The notes: generated by a model from the sequence alone, not told the origin. A DNA stretch of 64,000 bases from Pseudomonas wadenswilerensis (GCF_900497695.1 NZ_UIDD01000007.1:186001-250000), one strand, 5' to 3'. Positions 1 through 8,853 are shown, counted from the first letter of the stretch. Program-made: numbers and translations.

Positions 1-7
1 TCCAGGT

Positions 8-478
8 TTAACGGTATTGGTTGACCTGCACGCGCTGACCGTTGCCGGCCTGGATCACCGAGCTTGAAAGCCCGCTGCCGGCCTGTTCGATGCTGGCGCT
101 GTTGCTGTTGCCGTACTGCTCGATCTGCGCGCGGTTGTTGCTGCCGCTCTGGCTGATCGAGGCGCTGTTGCCATAGCCCTGCTGGCTGATCGAGGCCATC
201 AGGTCGTTGCCTTGTTGCAGGATGAACGCCTCCTGCGCCCCGCCTTGCTGGACGATGCGCCCGAGCAGGGCCTGGCCGTCCTGGCCGATGGCGGCGCGGT
301 TGCTCTGGCCGTTCTGTTCGACCAGGGCCTGCTGGCCGCTCGAAGGCGCCAGCGCCTGCATCGACATTTCGCCCAGGTCACTGCCCACGGCCAGGTCGGC
401 GTTGTCCATCAGGTCGTCGGCCAGGGCGGCCTGACCGCTCAGGGTCAGGCAAAGCAGCAAGGTGGTCAGGCGCGCCAT
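8..478 (-). CDS. Curlin-repeat (CsgA/CsgB-like) secreted protein
   Basis: A 156-residue exported protein with a clear signal peptide (MARLTTLLLCLTLSGQAALA, about residues 1-20). From about residue 50 it carries imperfect repeats of about 22 residues with the curlin spacing Q-x-G...N-x-A-x-I-x-Q, for example GNSASISQSG followed by NNRAQIEQYG. Such repeats form the beta-strand-turn-strand units of curli amyloid fibres on the cell surface. Whether it is the main subunit or the nucleator cannot be decided here; the rest of a csg locus would lie left of the window. The start is fixed by AGGAG nine bases upstream. It follows the 2726 gene by 16 bases, so it is the third gene of an operon with the two secreted paralogues. 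Confidence 0.85.
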   Translation of the reverse strand: MARLTTLLLCLTLSGQAALADDLMDNADLAVGSDLGEMSMQALAPSSGQQALVEQNGQSNRAAIGQDGQALLGRIVQQGGAQEAFILQQGNDLMASISQQGYGNSASISQSGSNNRAQIEQYGNSNSASIEQAGSGLSSSVIQAGNGQRVQVNQYR

Positions 479-494
479 GGTCGTTCTCCTGTTG

Positions 495-2726
495 TTACTG
501 CACGGTGACCGGCACGGTACGCACGGTGCCCTGGCTGCTGCGCACGGTTGCCGTCGGCGCCGCAGTCGGGATCACCGTGGTGCTGTTGCTCACCGTCAGC
601 CGCCAGCGTCCGGTCAGCGGCACCGCGGTGCTGCCGAGGGTGACCAGGCCGGTCGGGGTGGTGACCTGCACGGTGATGGTGTTGCCGGTGGTCACCGACG
701 AAGTGCCGGAGATGTCCCAGTTGAAGCGGTTGTTGGAGCGCGCGGTGACCGTTGCCGCCGTCACCGCGAAGGTTTCCGCCGCTGGCCGTGGCGACACCTG
801 CACCGTGACCGTGGCCGGTGCCGACAGCGCGCCGAGGCTGTCGCGGGCGACATAGCTGAAGGTGGCGGTAAAGGCCGTGGTCACGGTGGCCGGTGGGGTG
901 TAGGTGACCTGGCTGCCATCGGTGCTCGCCGTGCCGCGTCCGGTCGCAGGCTGGGTGACGCTGGCGACCGTCAACGGCACGTTGCCTTCCGGATCGCTGT
1001 CGTTGCCCAGGACGTTGATCGGCAAGGCCACGCCCAGGGTCGCGGCCGTGTCGTTGACGGCAGTTGGCAGCTGGTTCGGGGCGACGTTGACCGTCACTGT
1101 GGTTACCGCCGATTGCAGCCCTTTGTTGTCCTGGGCTCGGTAAGTGAAGGTGGCCACCAGCGGCGTGTTGACCACGGCCGGTGGGGTGTAGGTGACCGCG
1201 GTGCTACCGTTGAGCACCACGCTGCCCTGGCCGCTGGCCGGCTGGGTAAGCTCGCTGATGCTCAGCGGCACGTCGTCGTCCGGGTCGCTGTCGTTGGCCA
1301 GCAGGCTCAGGGTCAGTGGCACGCCGAAGCTGGTACTGCCGGTATCGGCTTGCGCCACCGGTGCCTGGTTATCGGCTTCGACCGGTGCATTGCCGACCAC
1401 CACCACCGGCTCGCTGTCACTGCCGCCCGCGGCGGATTTCACCGTGACGATTGCCGGTGGCTGAGGCAGGTCGTTGACCGTCAGGGTTTGCAGCGTGCCG
1501 GACTTCGACAGCCGGCCGTAACCCTGGGCGACCAGGTCGGGCACCTGCACTTCATCGCTGGAGCTGGCCTCGATGCGCAGGCGTTTGTTGGCCCAGTCAT
1601 AACGGGCGGTGGTGACCTTGACCACATCGCTGAGCTTGCTCGACAGCGCGGTGGGGCGGGTGGCGCCGGTCGGGTCGGTGGCGGTGACCACGATCACCGC
1701 GGGCGGTGCGGCGCTGCTCAGGTGATGGGCGAAGAACAGGCCGTTATTGTCGGCCAGCAGGTTGAACTGGCAGGGCGAGGGCGGGGTGCCCGGTACCAGC
1801 GCCAGGGTGTCGCGCATGCACAGCGTGGCGTTGTTCGGCGCCTTGGCGAACACCTCGACGCGGGTGCCGGCCGCAGTGCGCCGGTAGCTGGCCCGCTGCA
1901 GCTCGGCAGGGGTTTGCTTGCGCGGGTCGAGGACCTTGCCGGAGACCGTGAACAGGTTGGTCTGGAGGGTCCCGGCCGGGCCCTGCATTCGCACGAAGTT
2001 GGTGTTGTTGGGGCTGCCGGTCACGGCTTCGGTAAGGTTCGGGTCGCCGATGTAGGTTTCGCTGGCGCCGGTATCGGGGTTGATCTCGGTGTAGGGGCCG
2101 CCGACACCGCGCAGGAACGGCCCGACCGCACCGTTGAGTACGCCACTGAAATCCCCCGGGGCACCGATGCCGATGTCACGGGTGATGTTGATCGCGCGCC
2201 GCCCGGCGGTGGTGACGTTGACCGTCTCGACCCCGTACGGGTGGGTGATCACATAGGTACCGGTACGCGGCACCGAGGCACGAATGCGGATGCGCGCGAA
2301 GCTTTGCTGGTCGCCGTCCACCGGGTTCTCGCTGGCGAACGCCGCTTCGATGCCGGCGACATAGACCTCCAGCTCGTAACCGCTGTTGCCCACCTCGGGG
2401 ATCGCGGTTTCGGCCAGGTACCAGAACATCTCCGGTGGCCAGTTGTCGGGGAACACCAGCGGCAGGCTGTCGTCGTAGACGCCAGGCTCGGGCAGCAGGG
2501 TGCACATGTAGTTCGGTGGCACCGAAGCCGGCACCCGCGAACTTGCCGCTCGCGACTGGCACAGTTCCAGCGACAGGTTGCCGTGGTCCTGGTACCACAT
2601 CGGGTAACGCCCGGTGGCCAGGGTGTAGGGGCCGGGATCGACCGCCTTGAGGCCGGCCCAGGCAGTGCCGGCCAGCGAGAGGGAAAGCCCGGCTGCGCAG
2701 AGCGCCAGGCGTGGCCAGTTGTTCAT
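495..2726 (-). CDS. Secreted multidomain protein with cadherin-like repeats, curlin-operon associated
   Basis: About 743 residues. I chose the ATG at 2726 because AGGAGG lies just upstream and a good signal peptide follows (MNNWPRLALCAAGLSLSLAGTAWA). An in-frame ATG at 2765 overlaps the preceding stop and is the alternative. Residues about 25-440 are paralogous to the whole gene upstream (shared VDPGPY, WYQD, SSRVP, THPYGVE and FLRGVGGPYTE motifs). About residues 451-635 hold two cadherin/VCBS-like beta modules with acidic ND-SDP(D/E) turns that could bind calcium, and a third Ig-like region ends the protein. I do not recognise the N-terminal family. Export and the curlin-like neighbour suggest a surface or matrix role; an adhesin or fibre accessory is an inference. 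Confidence 0.75.
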   Translation of the reverse strand: MNNWPRLALCAAGLSLSLAGTAWAGLKAVDPGPYTLATGRYPMWYQDHGNLSLELCQSRAASSRVPASVPPNYMCTLLPEPGVYDDSLPLVFPDNWPPEMFWYLAETAIPEVGNSGYELEVYVAGIEAAFASENPVDGDQQSFARIRIRASVPRTGTYVITHPYGVETVNVTTAGRRAINITRDIGIGAPGDFSGVLNGAVGPFLRGVGGPYTEINPDTGASETYIGDPNLTEAVTGSPNNTNFVRMQGPAGTLQTNLFTVSGKVLDPRKQTPAELQRASYRRTAAGTRVEVFAKAPNNATLCMRDTLALVPGTPPSPCQFNLLADNNGLFFAHHLSSAAPPAVIVVTATDPTGATRPTALSSKLSDVVKVTTARYDWANKRLRIEASSSDEVQVPDLVAQGYGRLSKSGTLQTLTVNDLPQPPAIVTVKSAAGGSDSEPVVVVGNAPVEADNQAPVAQADTGSTSFGVPLTLSLLANDSDPDDDVPLSISELTQPASGQGSVVLNGSTAVTYTPPAVVNTPLVATFTYRAQDNKGLQSAVTTVTVNVAPNQLPTAVNDTAATLGVALPINVLGNDSDPEGNVPLTVASVTQPATGRGTASTDGSQVTYTPPATVTTAFTATFSYVARDSLGALSAPATVTVQVSPRPAAETFAVTAATVTARSNNRFNWDISGTSSVTTGNTITVQVTTPTGLVTLGSTAVPLTGRWRLTVSNSTTVIPTAAPTATVRSSQGTVRTVPVTVQ

Positions 2727-2761
2727 GCTGCCTCCTGCTACGGGACGTGGCGTAAGAGTGT

Positions 2762-4108
2762 TCATGGCACGAGCACCACTTCTTCGCTGTCGCTACCGCC
2801 GTTGGCGCTGGTCACCGTGACCTTGGCGGGCGGAATCGGCGACAGGCCGGTGGTGAGGGTCTTGACCGCGCCATTGCCGCTCAGGGTGCCAATCGTGGCG
2901 CCGTTGCCGGTGCGGGCGCTGAGCATCGGCGGGCTGGTTTCGTCGCTGGTGCTGGCGACCAGGGTCAACTGCCCGGAGGCCAGGCTGTACTCGGCGCGCT
3001 GGATCACCACCAGGTCGGTCAGCGGCAGGGTCAGGGTGGTGGGCGTGCTGCTGGGGATCGCCAGGTGGTTGTCGGCGGTCACCTGCAGGTTCATCGGCAG
3101 GGCCGGGTTGAGCACCGACTGGGCGTACCAGGCGCCGGTGGTGTTGGCCTCGGTGAGGGTGAGGTTGGGGGTCTGGCTGATCAGGGTGGCGCTTGCCGGT
3201 GGCGGCGGGGCCTGCACGAAGACGTCCTGCTGGGCCCGCAGGTCGCCGTTCTCGCTGTGGCGCGAGTAGGTGCTGCGCTGGGCGATTACCGGGGTTGGGC
3301 GGACGACGTCGGAGAGCTTGCCCGAGACCGAGAACAGCTCGGTGCGCAGGTCCAGGCCGTTGGGCCCTTCGATGCGCACGAAGTTGGTATTGAACGGGCT
3401 GCCGGTCACGGCTTCTTCCAGGTTCGGGTCGCCGATAAAGCGCTCGCTGGCGCCGGTGGCCGGGTTGGTTTCGGTGTAAGGGCCGCCAACGCCGCGCAGG
3501 AACGGGCCGACATCACCTTTGAGCGCGCCCATGTAGGTCTTCGGCGTGCCGATGCCGATGTCGCGGGTCATGTTGATCGCCCGTCCCCCGGCCGCGGGTA
3601 CATCGAACACTTCGACGCCGTAAGGGTGGGTGACGATGTAGGTACCGGCGGTGGGGACGTCGACGCGGATACGCACCCGGGCAAAGCTGACCTGGTCGCC
3701 GTCGACCACTTCCTCGGCGGCAAAGGCGGCCTCGATGGCGGTGCCGTAGCTCAGGTCGATGCCACGGGCAGCGTCAACAATCGCGGCATCGGCGGTGAAC
3801 CAGAAGGTCTCGTCGGGGTAGTTGCTGGGGAAGCTGATCGGCTGAGTGTCATCGAACACCCCGGGGGCGGGGTTGAGCACGCACATGTACGACGGCGCAC
3901 CGGGGGCGCCGGGCACCCGCGAACTGACCGCCTTGGACAGGCACAGATCGAGCACCCGGCCGTGGGTGTCCTGGTACCAGGCCGCAAAGCCGCCAGTGGC
4001 CGGCAGGTAAGGGCCGGGGTCTACTTCGAACAGGGCGGCCTGGGCCGGCGTCTGGAGAATGCTCGCCAGGATCAGCAAAGCCAGTGGGTGGGGCGTTGGA
4101 CGGTGCAT
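2762..4108 (-). CDS. Secreted protein of unknown family, paralogue of the next gene
   Basis: 448 residues. The ATG at 4108 has GAGGGAAG upstream and a signal peptide (MHRPTPHPLALLILASILQT, cut near PAQA), so the longer TTG-initiated frame is unlikely. It aligns with the first about 440 residues of the downstream protein, including the order VDPGPY, WYQD, SSRVP, THPYGVE and FLRGVGGPYTE, but lacks the cadherin-like repeats. It looks like the minimal form of the family. It opens the three-gene operon that ends with the curlin-repeat protein, and a sigma54-type promoter lies about 55 bases upstream. No enzymatic motif is visible. Function is unknown; a role in building or anchoring surface fibres is inferred only from its neighbours. 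Confidence 0.75.
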   Translation of the reverse strand: MHRPTPHPLALLILASILQTPAQAALFEVDPGPYLPATGGFAAWYQDTHGRVLDLCLSKAVSSRVPGAPGAPSYMCVLNPAPGVFDDTQPISFPSNYPDETFWFTADAAIVDAARGIDLSYGTAIEAAFAAEEVVDGDQVSFARVRIRVDVPTAGTYIVTHPYGVEVFDVPAAGGRAINMTRDIGIGTPKTYMGALKGDVGPFLRGVGGPYTETNPATGASERFIGDPNLEEAVTGSPFNTNFVRIEGPNGLDLRTELFSVSGKLSDVVRPTPVIAQRSTYSRHSENGDLRAQQDVFVQAPPPPASATLISQTPNLTLTEANTTGAWYAQSVLNPALPMNLQVTADNHLAIPSSTPTTLTLPLTDLVVIQRAEYSLASGQLTLVASTSDETSPPMLSARTGNGATIGTLSGNGAVKTLTTGLSPIPPAKVTVTSANGGSDSEEVVLVP

Positions 4109-4162
4109 GAGTCTTCCCTCTTGCAATCGGGCCCATGGACTTGGGTCGTCTGCACAGGCATC

Positions 4163-4179
4163 GGCAACATCCGTACCAA
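4163..4179 (-). promoter_or_regulatory. Sigma54 (-24/-12) promoter for the curlin-like operon
   Basis: Read on the minus strand: TTGGTACGGATGTTGCC. It differs from the sigma54 consensus TGGCACG-N4-TTGC at one position of the -24 element, and GG and GC are exactly ten bases apart. The start site would fall near 4152, giving a leader of about 45 bases before the ATG at 4108. The divergent operon encodes a sigma54-dependent activator, which makes the match more credible. Confidence 0.6.
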
Positions 4180-4187
4180 CAGTTTGT

Positions 4188-4207
4188 CAGCGGCCTGCAG
4201 GCCGCTG
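4188..4207. promoter_or_regulatory. Perfect 20-bp palindrome in the divergent promoter region
   Basis: CAGCGGCCTGCAGGCCGCTG reads the same on both strands. It sits just upstream of the sigma54 element, centred roughly 45 bases from the predicted start, between the curlin-like operon and the kinase operon. It could be an operator or a regulator half of an enhancer. No family consensus is recognised. Confidence 0.4.
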
Positions 4208-4302
4208 CCGGCAAGGCCTGGAGAGCGGTCAACGGGTGCCGGGCGGGTTCACCGTCACGGGGCGTGGGCCCCAGGGTTGGGGGCAAGTGGGGCAAGCCTG
4301 CG

Positions 4303-4329
4303 GGGGAATTCCCCGGGCTGGGCTATAAC
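4303..4329 (+). promoter_or_regulatory. Putative promoter of the kinase operon with palindromic GGGGAATTCCCC
   Basis: A TATAAC -10 candidate lies at 4324-4329, about 29 bases before the first kinase start. The perfect palindrome GGGGAATTCCCC (4303-4314) covers where the -35 would be. The arrangement suggests an activator- or repressor-bound promoter. It is also about 155 bases upstream of the sigma54 start site, a usual distance for an enhancer-binding protein. Confidence 0.4.
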
Positions 4330-4357
4330 CTATGGAGCGTTCATTCGGGAGTCAGTG

Positions 4358-5830
4358 ATGAGCAGCCAGCCACGCCTCGATTCGTCATCCTTGCAGGTCG
4401 CAAGCCCGGCCCCCGCCGCCGTGCGCAAACCGTTCGACCTGCTGCGCTGGTACGCCTTCGTCAGCCTGGCGATCATTCTTTCGGTGGCGGTCGGCCTGGG
4501 GCTGATCTCCAGCCGCTTTGTCATCAACGAAAGTGTCGAACGCGACGCCTTGCTCACGGCCCAGTTCATCCAGGCGATTGCTTCAGCCGAAGTGCGCAGC
4601 GTGGCCATCCCCAATGTGCGGACCATGGGCGACCTGCTCGACCCCCGCCTGGACCAGGCCTTTGCCGATGTCAGCCCCGAGGCCCGGCGTGCTGCCCGTG
4701 GCGAGTTCCTCGACCACATCGCGCATTTGCCGGACATGCTCCTGGCCAATATCTACGCCCCGGACCGCATGGTGATCTGGTCGACCAACCCGGCCCTGAT
4801 CGGCAAGATGATCGACGCTGATGACGACCTCGATCAGGCGTTCCTCTACAAGCGGCGGGTATCGGCCAGCTACCACACGGTTGATCAAGCCCGCAGCGAG
4901 CAGAAGTTCGTCACCCCGCCCGAGCAACTGTTCATCGAGAACTACATTCCGCTGTTCGACGCCGACGGCGAGAATGTCACGGCCATGGTCGAGATCTACA
5001 AGGAACCCCGTGACCTGATCGTGCGCATCGAACGTGGCCTGCTGCTGATCTGGCTGGCGATTGCCGTGGGCGCCGGGGTGGTGTACCTCGGCCTGTTCTG
5101 GATCATGCACCGCGCCGCCCGGCAACTGGCCATCCAGCAAAAGCAACTGATCAGCAATGAAACCTTCGTCGCCCTGGGCGAGATGTCTTCGGCCGTCGCC
5201 CACAGCCTGCGCAACCCCTTGGCCAGCATCCGCTCCAGCGCCGAGCTGGCCCAGGAGATCGAGGAGGGCCCGGCGCAGAAGAACATCGGCGACATCATCA
5301 GCCAGGTCGACCGCATGTCGCATTGGGTGCGCCAGCTCCTGCAATCATTGCGTCCCCTCAGTGATGCAGCCGAACCTGTGGAGTTGCTGCGCATCCTGCA
5401 AGACAGCCTGCAGGCATTCGAACCACAACTGCTGCGCCAGGGGGTCAAGGTGCAGATCGACGCCGTGCCGGCGGTGCAGGTGTTCAGCCAGCCGGTACTG
5501 CTCGGGCAGATTTTCAACAGCCTGATCGCCAATGGCCTGGAAGCCATGCCCGAGGGCGGTACGTTGCGCATCGAGCCTGTGCGGCACAACCGCCACAGCC
5601 TGATCCTGCGCCTGTGCGACACCGGCAAGGGCATGAGCGACCAGCAGCAGCGCATGGCCTTCAAACCGTTCTACAGCACCAAGCAAGGTGGCCTGGGGGT
5701 TGGCCTGGTGCTGGTCAGGCGGATCATGGAGAGTTTTGGCGGCACGGTGCGCCTGAGCAGTCGTGAAGGCAAGGGCACCTGTGTGCAGCTGAGTTTCAGG
5801 CTGGCCAGGGCCGCCCGTGAACGGCGCTGA
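4358..5830 (+). CDS. Membrane sensor histidine kinase (first of a tandem pair)
   Basis: 490 residues starting at ATG 4358 with CGGGAG upstream. Layout: cytoplasmic N-terminus; transmembrane segment at about 31-50; periplasmic sensor domain of about 175 residues; second segment at about 228-250 (LLLIWLAIAVGAGVVYLGLF); dimerisation/phosphoacceptor region with SAVAHSLRNP (His282); HATPase domain with DTGKGM and GGLGVGL. No PAS or HAMP domain is obvious. It autophosphorylates on His282 and should pass phosphate to the NtrC-type regulator two genes downstream. The next gene is a close paralogue with the same histidine position, so the operon encodes two sensors for one regulator. The signal is unknown. 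Confidence 0.85.
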   Translation: MSSQPRLDSSSLQVASPAPAAVRKPFDLLRWYAFVSLAIILSVAVGLGLISSRFVINESVERDALLTAQFIQAIASAEVRSVAIPNVRTMGDLLDPRLDQAFADVSPEARRAARGEFLDHIAHLPDMLLANIYAPDRMVIWSTNPALIGKMIDADDDLDQAFLYKRRVSASYHTVDQARSEQKFVTPPEQLFIENYIPLFDADGENVTAMVEIYKEPRDLIVRIERGLLLIWLAIAVGAGVVYLGLFWIMHRAARQLAIQQKQLISNETFVALGEMSSAVAHSLRNPLASIRSSAELAQEIEEGPAQKNIGDIISQVDRMSHWVRQLLQSLRPLSDAAEPVELLRILQDSLQAFEPQLLRQGVKVQIDAVPAVQVFSQPVLLGQIFNSLIANGLEAMPEGGTLRIEPVRHNRHSLILRLCDTGKGMSDQQQRMAFKPFYSTKQGGLGVGLVLVRRIMESFGGTVRLSSREGKGTCVQLSFRLARAARERR

Positions 5831-5956
5831 TACTGCCGTACAGGCATGGCTAAATACTATCACTGCATCTTCGCTCATTAGTATTGATGTCAGGCGCCCC
5901 GGATGGCCTGAGCTATACATTTGAAGAAAAAAAGCATCCCGGAAGGAAACCATCCG

Positions 5957-7453
5957 ATGCAGATGCTCAACCGCCAGTTGGCCGATGAAGGCCAGCAATC
6001 CCAGGCTGCACAACACAAACCGCCGCGCCAGTTCAACCTGCTGCGCTGGTTCTCCGTGGTCAGCCTGCTGATCATCGCCTCGGTTGCCGTGGGCCTTGGC
6101 TACGTGTCGACGCGGTTTGTCGTCAATGACAGCGTCGAGCGTGATGCCATGCTCACCGCCCAGTTCATCCAGGCCATGGCCCAGGCCGAAGTGCGCCATT
6201 CGCGTATTGCGCCGGGCACGACCATGGCCGAACTGCTCGACCCGCGCCAGGACAGCCAGCACAGCCAGGTCAGTGCGCAGGTGGCGGCGGCGACGCGCAC
6301 CGAGTTCCTCGATCATGTCGACAGCCTGCCCGATACCCTGCTGACCAATGTCTACGCCCTGGACCGGACCATTGTCTGGTCGACCAATCCGCAGTTGATC
6401 GGGCAGCAGATCGAGGGGGACGCGGACCTGGACGAGTCGTTCGCGTCGAAAGTGCCGGTGTCGGCCAGCTACCACCGGGCCGATGAAGAGCGCGAAGAGC
6501 AGAAATTCCAGCGTGAGCCCGAGTACCTGTTCATCGAGAACTACCTGCCGATGTTCGACGCTTCCGGCACCCGGGTGGTGTCGATGGTGGAAATCTACAA
6601 GGAGCCCCATGATCTGGTGCGGCGCATCCAGCGTGGGTATGTGCTGATCTGGACCTCGACCATCCTCGGCGGCGCGCTGATCTACTTCGGCCTGTTCTGG
6701 ATCGTGCGCCGCGCGGCGAGCATGCTGCGCACCCAGGAAACCCAACTGGTGGCCAGCGAGACCTTTGCCGCCCTGGGCGAGATGTCCTCGGCGGTGGCCC
6801 ACAGCTTGCGCAACCCGCTGGCCAACATCCGCTCAAGCGCGGAACTGGCCCAGGACATCGCCAGCGCACCGGCGCAGAAAAACATCGGCGACATCATCAG
6901 CCAGGTTGACCGTATGTCGCGCTGGGTGCGTGATCTGCTGGTGTCGTTGCGGCCGATGAATGACGATGCCGAAGCGGTGGAACTGGTGGCAGCCATCGAC
7001 GACACCCGCCATGCATTCGCCCAGCAACTGGATCGCAACAAGGTCCAGGTACAGATCGACACACCGGCGCTGGCCTGGGTGGTCAGCCAGCCGGTGTTGC
7101 TGACGCAGATCCTCAACAGCCTGTTCGCCAACGCCCTGGAGGCCATGCCCACGGGGGGGCGCTTGAACGTGGCGGTGCAGGTGCTGGAAGACCGCCGGCA
7201 GCTGCAACTGACCCTGAGCGATACCGGCAAGGGCATGACCCAGCAGCAGGAACGGATGGTCTTCAAGCCTTTTTTCACCACCAAGCAGGGCGGCCTCGGG
7301 GTCGGCCTGGTGCTGGTCAAGCGGATCATGGAACGTTTTGGCGGCTCGGTGAGCCTGGCCAGCCGTGAAGAGGAAGGAACCCGTGTCTGCCTGATTTTCA
7401 ATGTTGCAGCGGGAGGGGACCATGGAACAGAGCATCCTGGTAGTCGAGGATGA
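5957..7453 (+). CDS. Membrane sensor histidine kinase (second of a tandem pair)
   Basis: 498 residues from the ATG at 5957, preceded by GGAAGGAAA; an earlier in-frame TTG adds 12 residues without its own site. Same design as the preceding kinase: two membrane segments bracketing a periplasmic domain, SAVAHSLRNP with His282, then DTGKGM and GGLGVGL. The two share most of their length, with the periplasmic parts more divergent in places, suggesting duplication followed by different ligand preference. The 126-base gap contains TCAGGC and GCCTGA arms ten bases apart, a possible operator. Its 3' end overlaps the regulator gene by 32 bases, so translation is probably coupled. Confidence 0.85.
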   Translation: MQMLNRQLADEGQQSQAAQHKPPRQFNLLRWFSVVSLLIIASVAVGLGYVSTRFVVNDSVERDAMLTAQFIQAMAQAEVRHSRIAPGTTMAELLDPRQDSQHSQVSAQVAAATRTEFLDHVDSLPDTLLTNVYALDRTIVWSTNPQLIGQQIEGDADLDESFASKVPVSASYHRADEEREEQKFQREPEYLFIENYLPMFDASGTRVVSMVEIYKEPHDLVRRIQRGYVLIWTSTILGGALIYFGLFWIVRRAASMLRTQETQLVASETFAALGEMSSAVAHSLRNPLANIRSSAELAQDIASAPAQKNIGDIISQVDRMSRWVRDLLVSLRPMNDDAEAVELVAAIDDTRHAFAQQLDRNKVQVQIDTPALAWVVSQPVLLTQILNSLFANALEAMPTGGRLNVAVQVLEDRRQLQLTLSDTGKGMTQQQERMVFKPFFTTKQGGLGVGLVLVKRIMERFGGSVSLASREEEGTRVCLIFNVAAGGDHGTEHPGSRG

Positions 7454-8849
7454 TGAAATCCTTGCCGAGAACATCCAGACCTACCTTGAGCGCAAAGGCT
7501 TCGAGGTCACTGTCTGCCATAGCGCAGAAGAGGCCCTGGAACAATTGCCACGCTGCCAGCCCGATGCGGTGTTGACCGACAACTCGCTGCCCGGCATGAA
7601 CGGCCACGAACTGCTCAAGGTCTTGGCCCAGCGCGAGCCGGAGCTCAAGGTGATCATGATGACCGGCTATGGCAACGTCGAAGATGCCGTGCTGGCGATG
7701 AAAGAGGGCGCGTTCCACTACCTGACCAAACCGGTGGTGCTGGCCGAACTCAAGCTGATGCTGGAAAAGGCCCTGGCCACCGAGCGCATGGAGCGCACCT
7801 TGTCGTTTTACCAGGAGCGCGAGGCGCAAAAATCCGGTGGGCAGGCACTGATTGGCGAGTCACCGGCCATGCTTGGCCTCAAGCACACCATCCGCCAGTT
7901 GCTCGACGCCGAGCGGCGCATGGCCAGCGGCGACCTGCCGCCGGTGCTGGTAGAAGGCGAGACCGGCACCGGCAAGGAGCTGGTAGCCCGCGCCCTGCAT
8001 TTTGACGGGGTGCGCAGCAAGGGGCCGTTTATCGAATTCAACTGCGCGTCGATCCCGGCCAACCTGCTGGAAGCCGAGCTGTTCGGCCATGAGAAGGGCG
8101 CGTTTACCGATGCCAAGGATCGCCGCGTTGGCCTGGTCGAGGCGGCGGACGGCGGTACCTTGTTTCTCGACGAGATCGGCGAGATGGACCTGCTGTTGCA
8201 GGCCAAGCTGCTCAAGCTGCTGGAAGACCGCACCATCCGCCGCATTGGCGCGGTGAAAGAACGCAAGGTCGACCTGCGCATCATCAGCGCCACCAACTGC
8301 AACCTGGAGCAGATGGTCCAGCAGGGCAAGTTTCGTCGTGACCTGTTTTTCCGCCTGCGCATCATCTCGATCAAGGTGCCCAGGCTGTATGCCCGTGGTG
8401 AAGACATCCTGTTGCTGGCTCGGCACTTTCTTGCCCAGCACGGCAAACGCTATGGCAAGCCGAACCTGCGCTTCAGCGACGAGGCCGAGGAGTTGATGCT
8501 CAACTACAGCTGGCCGGGCAACGTGCGCGAATTGCGCAACATGCTTGAGCAGACGGTGTTGCTGGCGCCCCAGGAGCTGATCGCCCCGCACCAGCTCAAC
8601 GTGTGCATGAGCCTGGTGGATGAGCCGCTGGAGATGCCGGCGCTTGCCGTGCACGAGGCGTACGGCAATGGCGATGCCCAGGCATCGGCGAGCCTGCCGG
8701 AAGTGGAGCGCGACATGGTGCGCAAGATGCTTGATCGCACCGACTGGAACGTCACCAAGTCGGCGCGGCTGCTGGGTTTGAGCCGGGATATGTTGCGTTA
8801 CCGGATCGAGAAACTTGGACTGACCCGGCCTGACAAGCGCCAGTGGTAG
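7422..8849 (+). CDS. NtrC-family sigma54-dependent response regulator
   Basis: 475 residues. I prefer ATG 7422 (GGGAGGGGA just upstream) to the in-frame ATG at 7401. Domains in order: receiver with acidic pair ED-D at 9-11, phospho-acceptor Asp53 (LTDNSLPG) and conserved Lys in LTKPV; AAA+ domain with Walker A GETGTGKE and Walker B LFLDEIGEM; FIS-type helix-turn-helix (WNVTKSARLLGLSRD). The sigma54-contact loop reads GAFTDA instead of GAFTGA, a variant that I believe occurs in several family members. It should oligomerise when phosphorylated and open sigma54 promoters. The one good sigma54 match nearby is that of the divergent curlin-like operon. Confidence 0.9.
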   Translation: MEQSILVVEDDEILAENIQTYLERKGFEVTVCHSAEEALEQLPRCQPDAVLTDNSLPGMNGHELLKVLAQREPELKVIMMTGYGNVEDAVLAMKEGAFHYLTKPVVLAELKLMLEKALATERMERTLSFYQEREAQKSGGQALIGESPAMLGLKHTIRQLLDAERRMASGDLPPVLVEGETGTGKELVARALHFDGVRSKGPFIEFNCASIPANLLEAELFGHEKGAFTDAKDRRVGLVEAADGGTLFLDEIGEMDLLLQAKLLKLLEDRTIRRIGAVKERKVDLRIISATNCNLEQMVQQGKFRRDLFFRLRIISIKVPRLYARGEDILLLARHFLAQHGKRYGKPNLRFSDEAEELMLNYSWPGNVRELRNMLEQTVLLAPQELIAPHQLNVCMSLVDEPLEMPALAVHEAYGNGDAQASASLPEVERDMVRKMLDRTDWNVTKSARLLGLSRDMLRYRIEKLGLTRPDKRQW

Positions 8850-8853
8850 CGTT

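Noticed and set aside
8..478. CRISPR-like repetition in the first gene
   Set aside because: The repeats are coding, of about 66 bases, imperfect and in frame, and fit curlin repeats.
462..3269. A 935-codon plus-strand open frame opposite the secreted proteins
   Set aside because: It is antisense to two genes with signal peptides and good SD sites, and its translation is low-complexity (Arg, Gly, Val, Asp-rich), as expected from the shadow of high-GC codons.
3065..4357. N-terminal extension of the first kinase to a 921-residue protein
   Set aside because: The extra 431 codons are antisense to the secreted protein gene; the ATG at 4358 has an SD and gives the usual kinase N-terminus.
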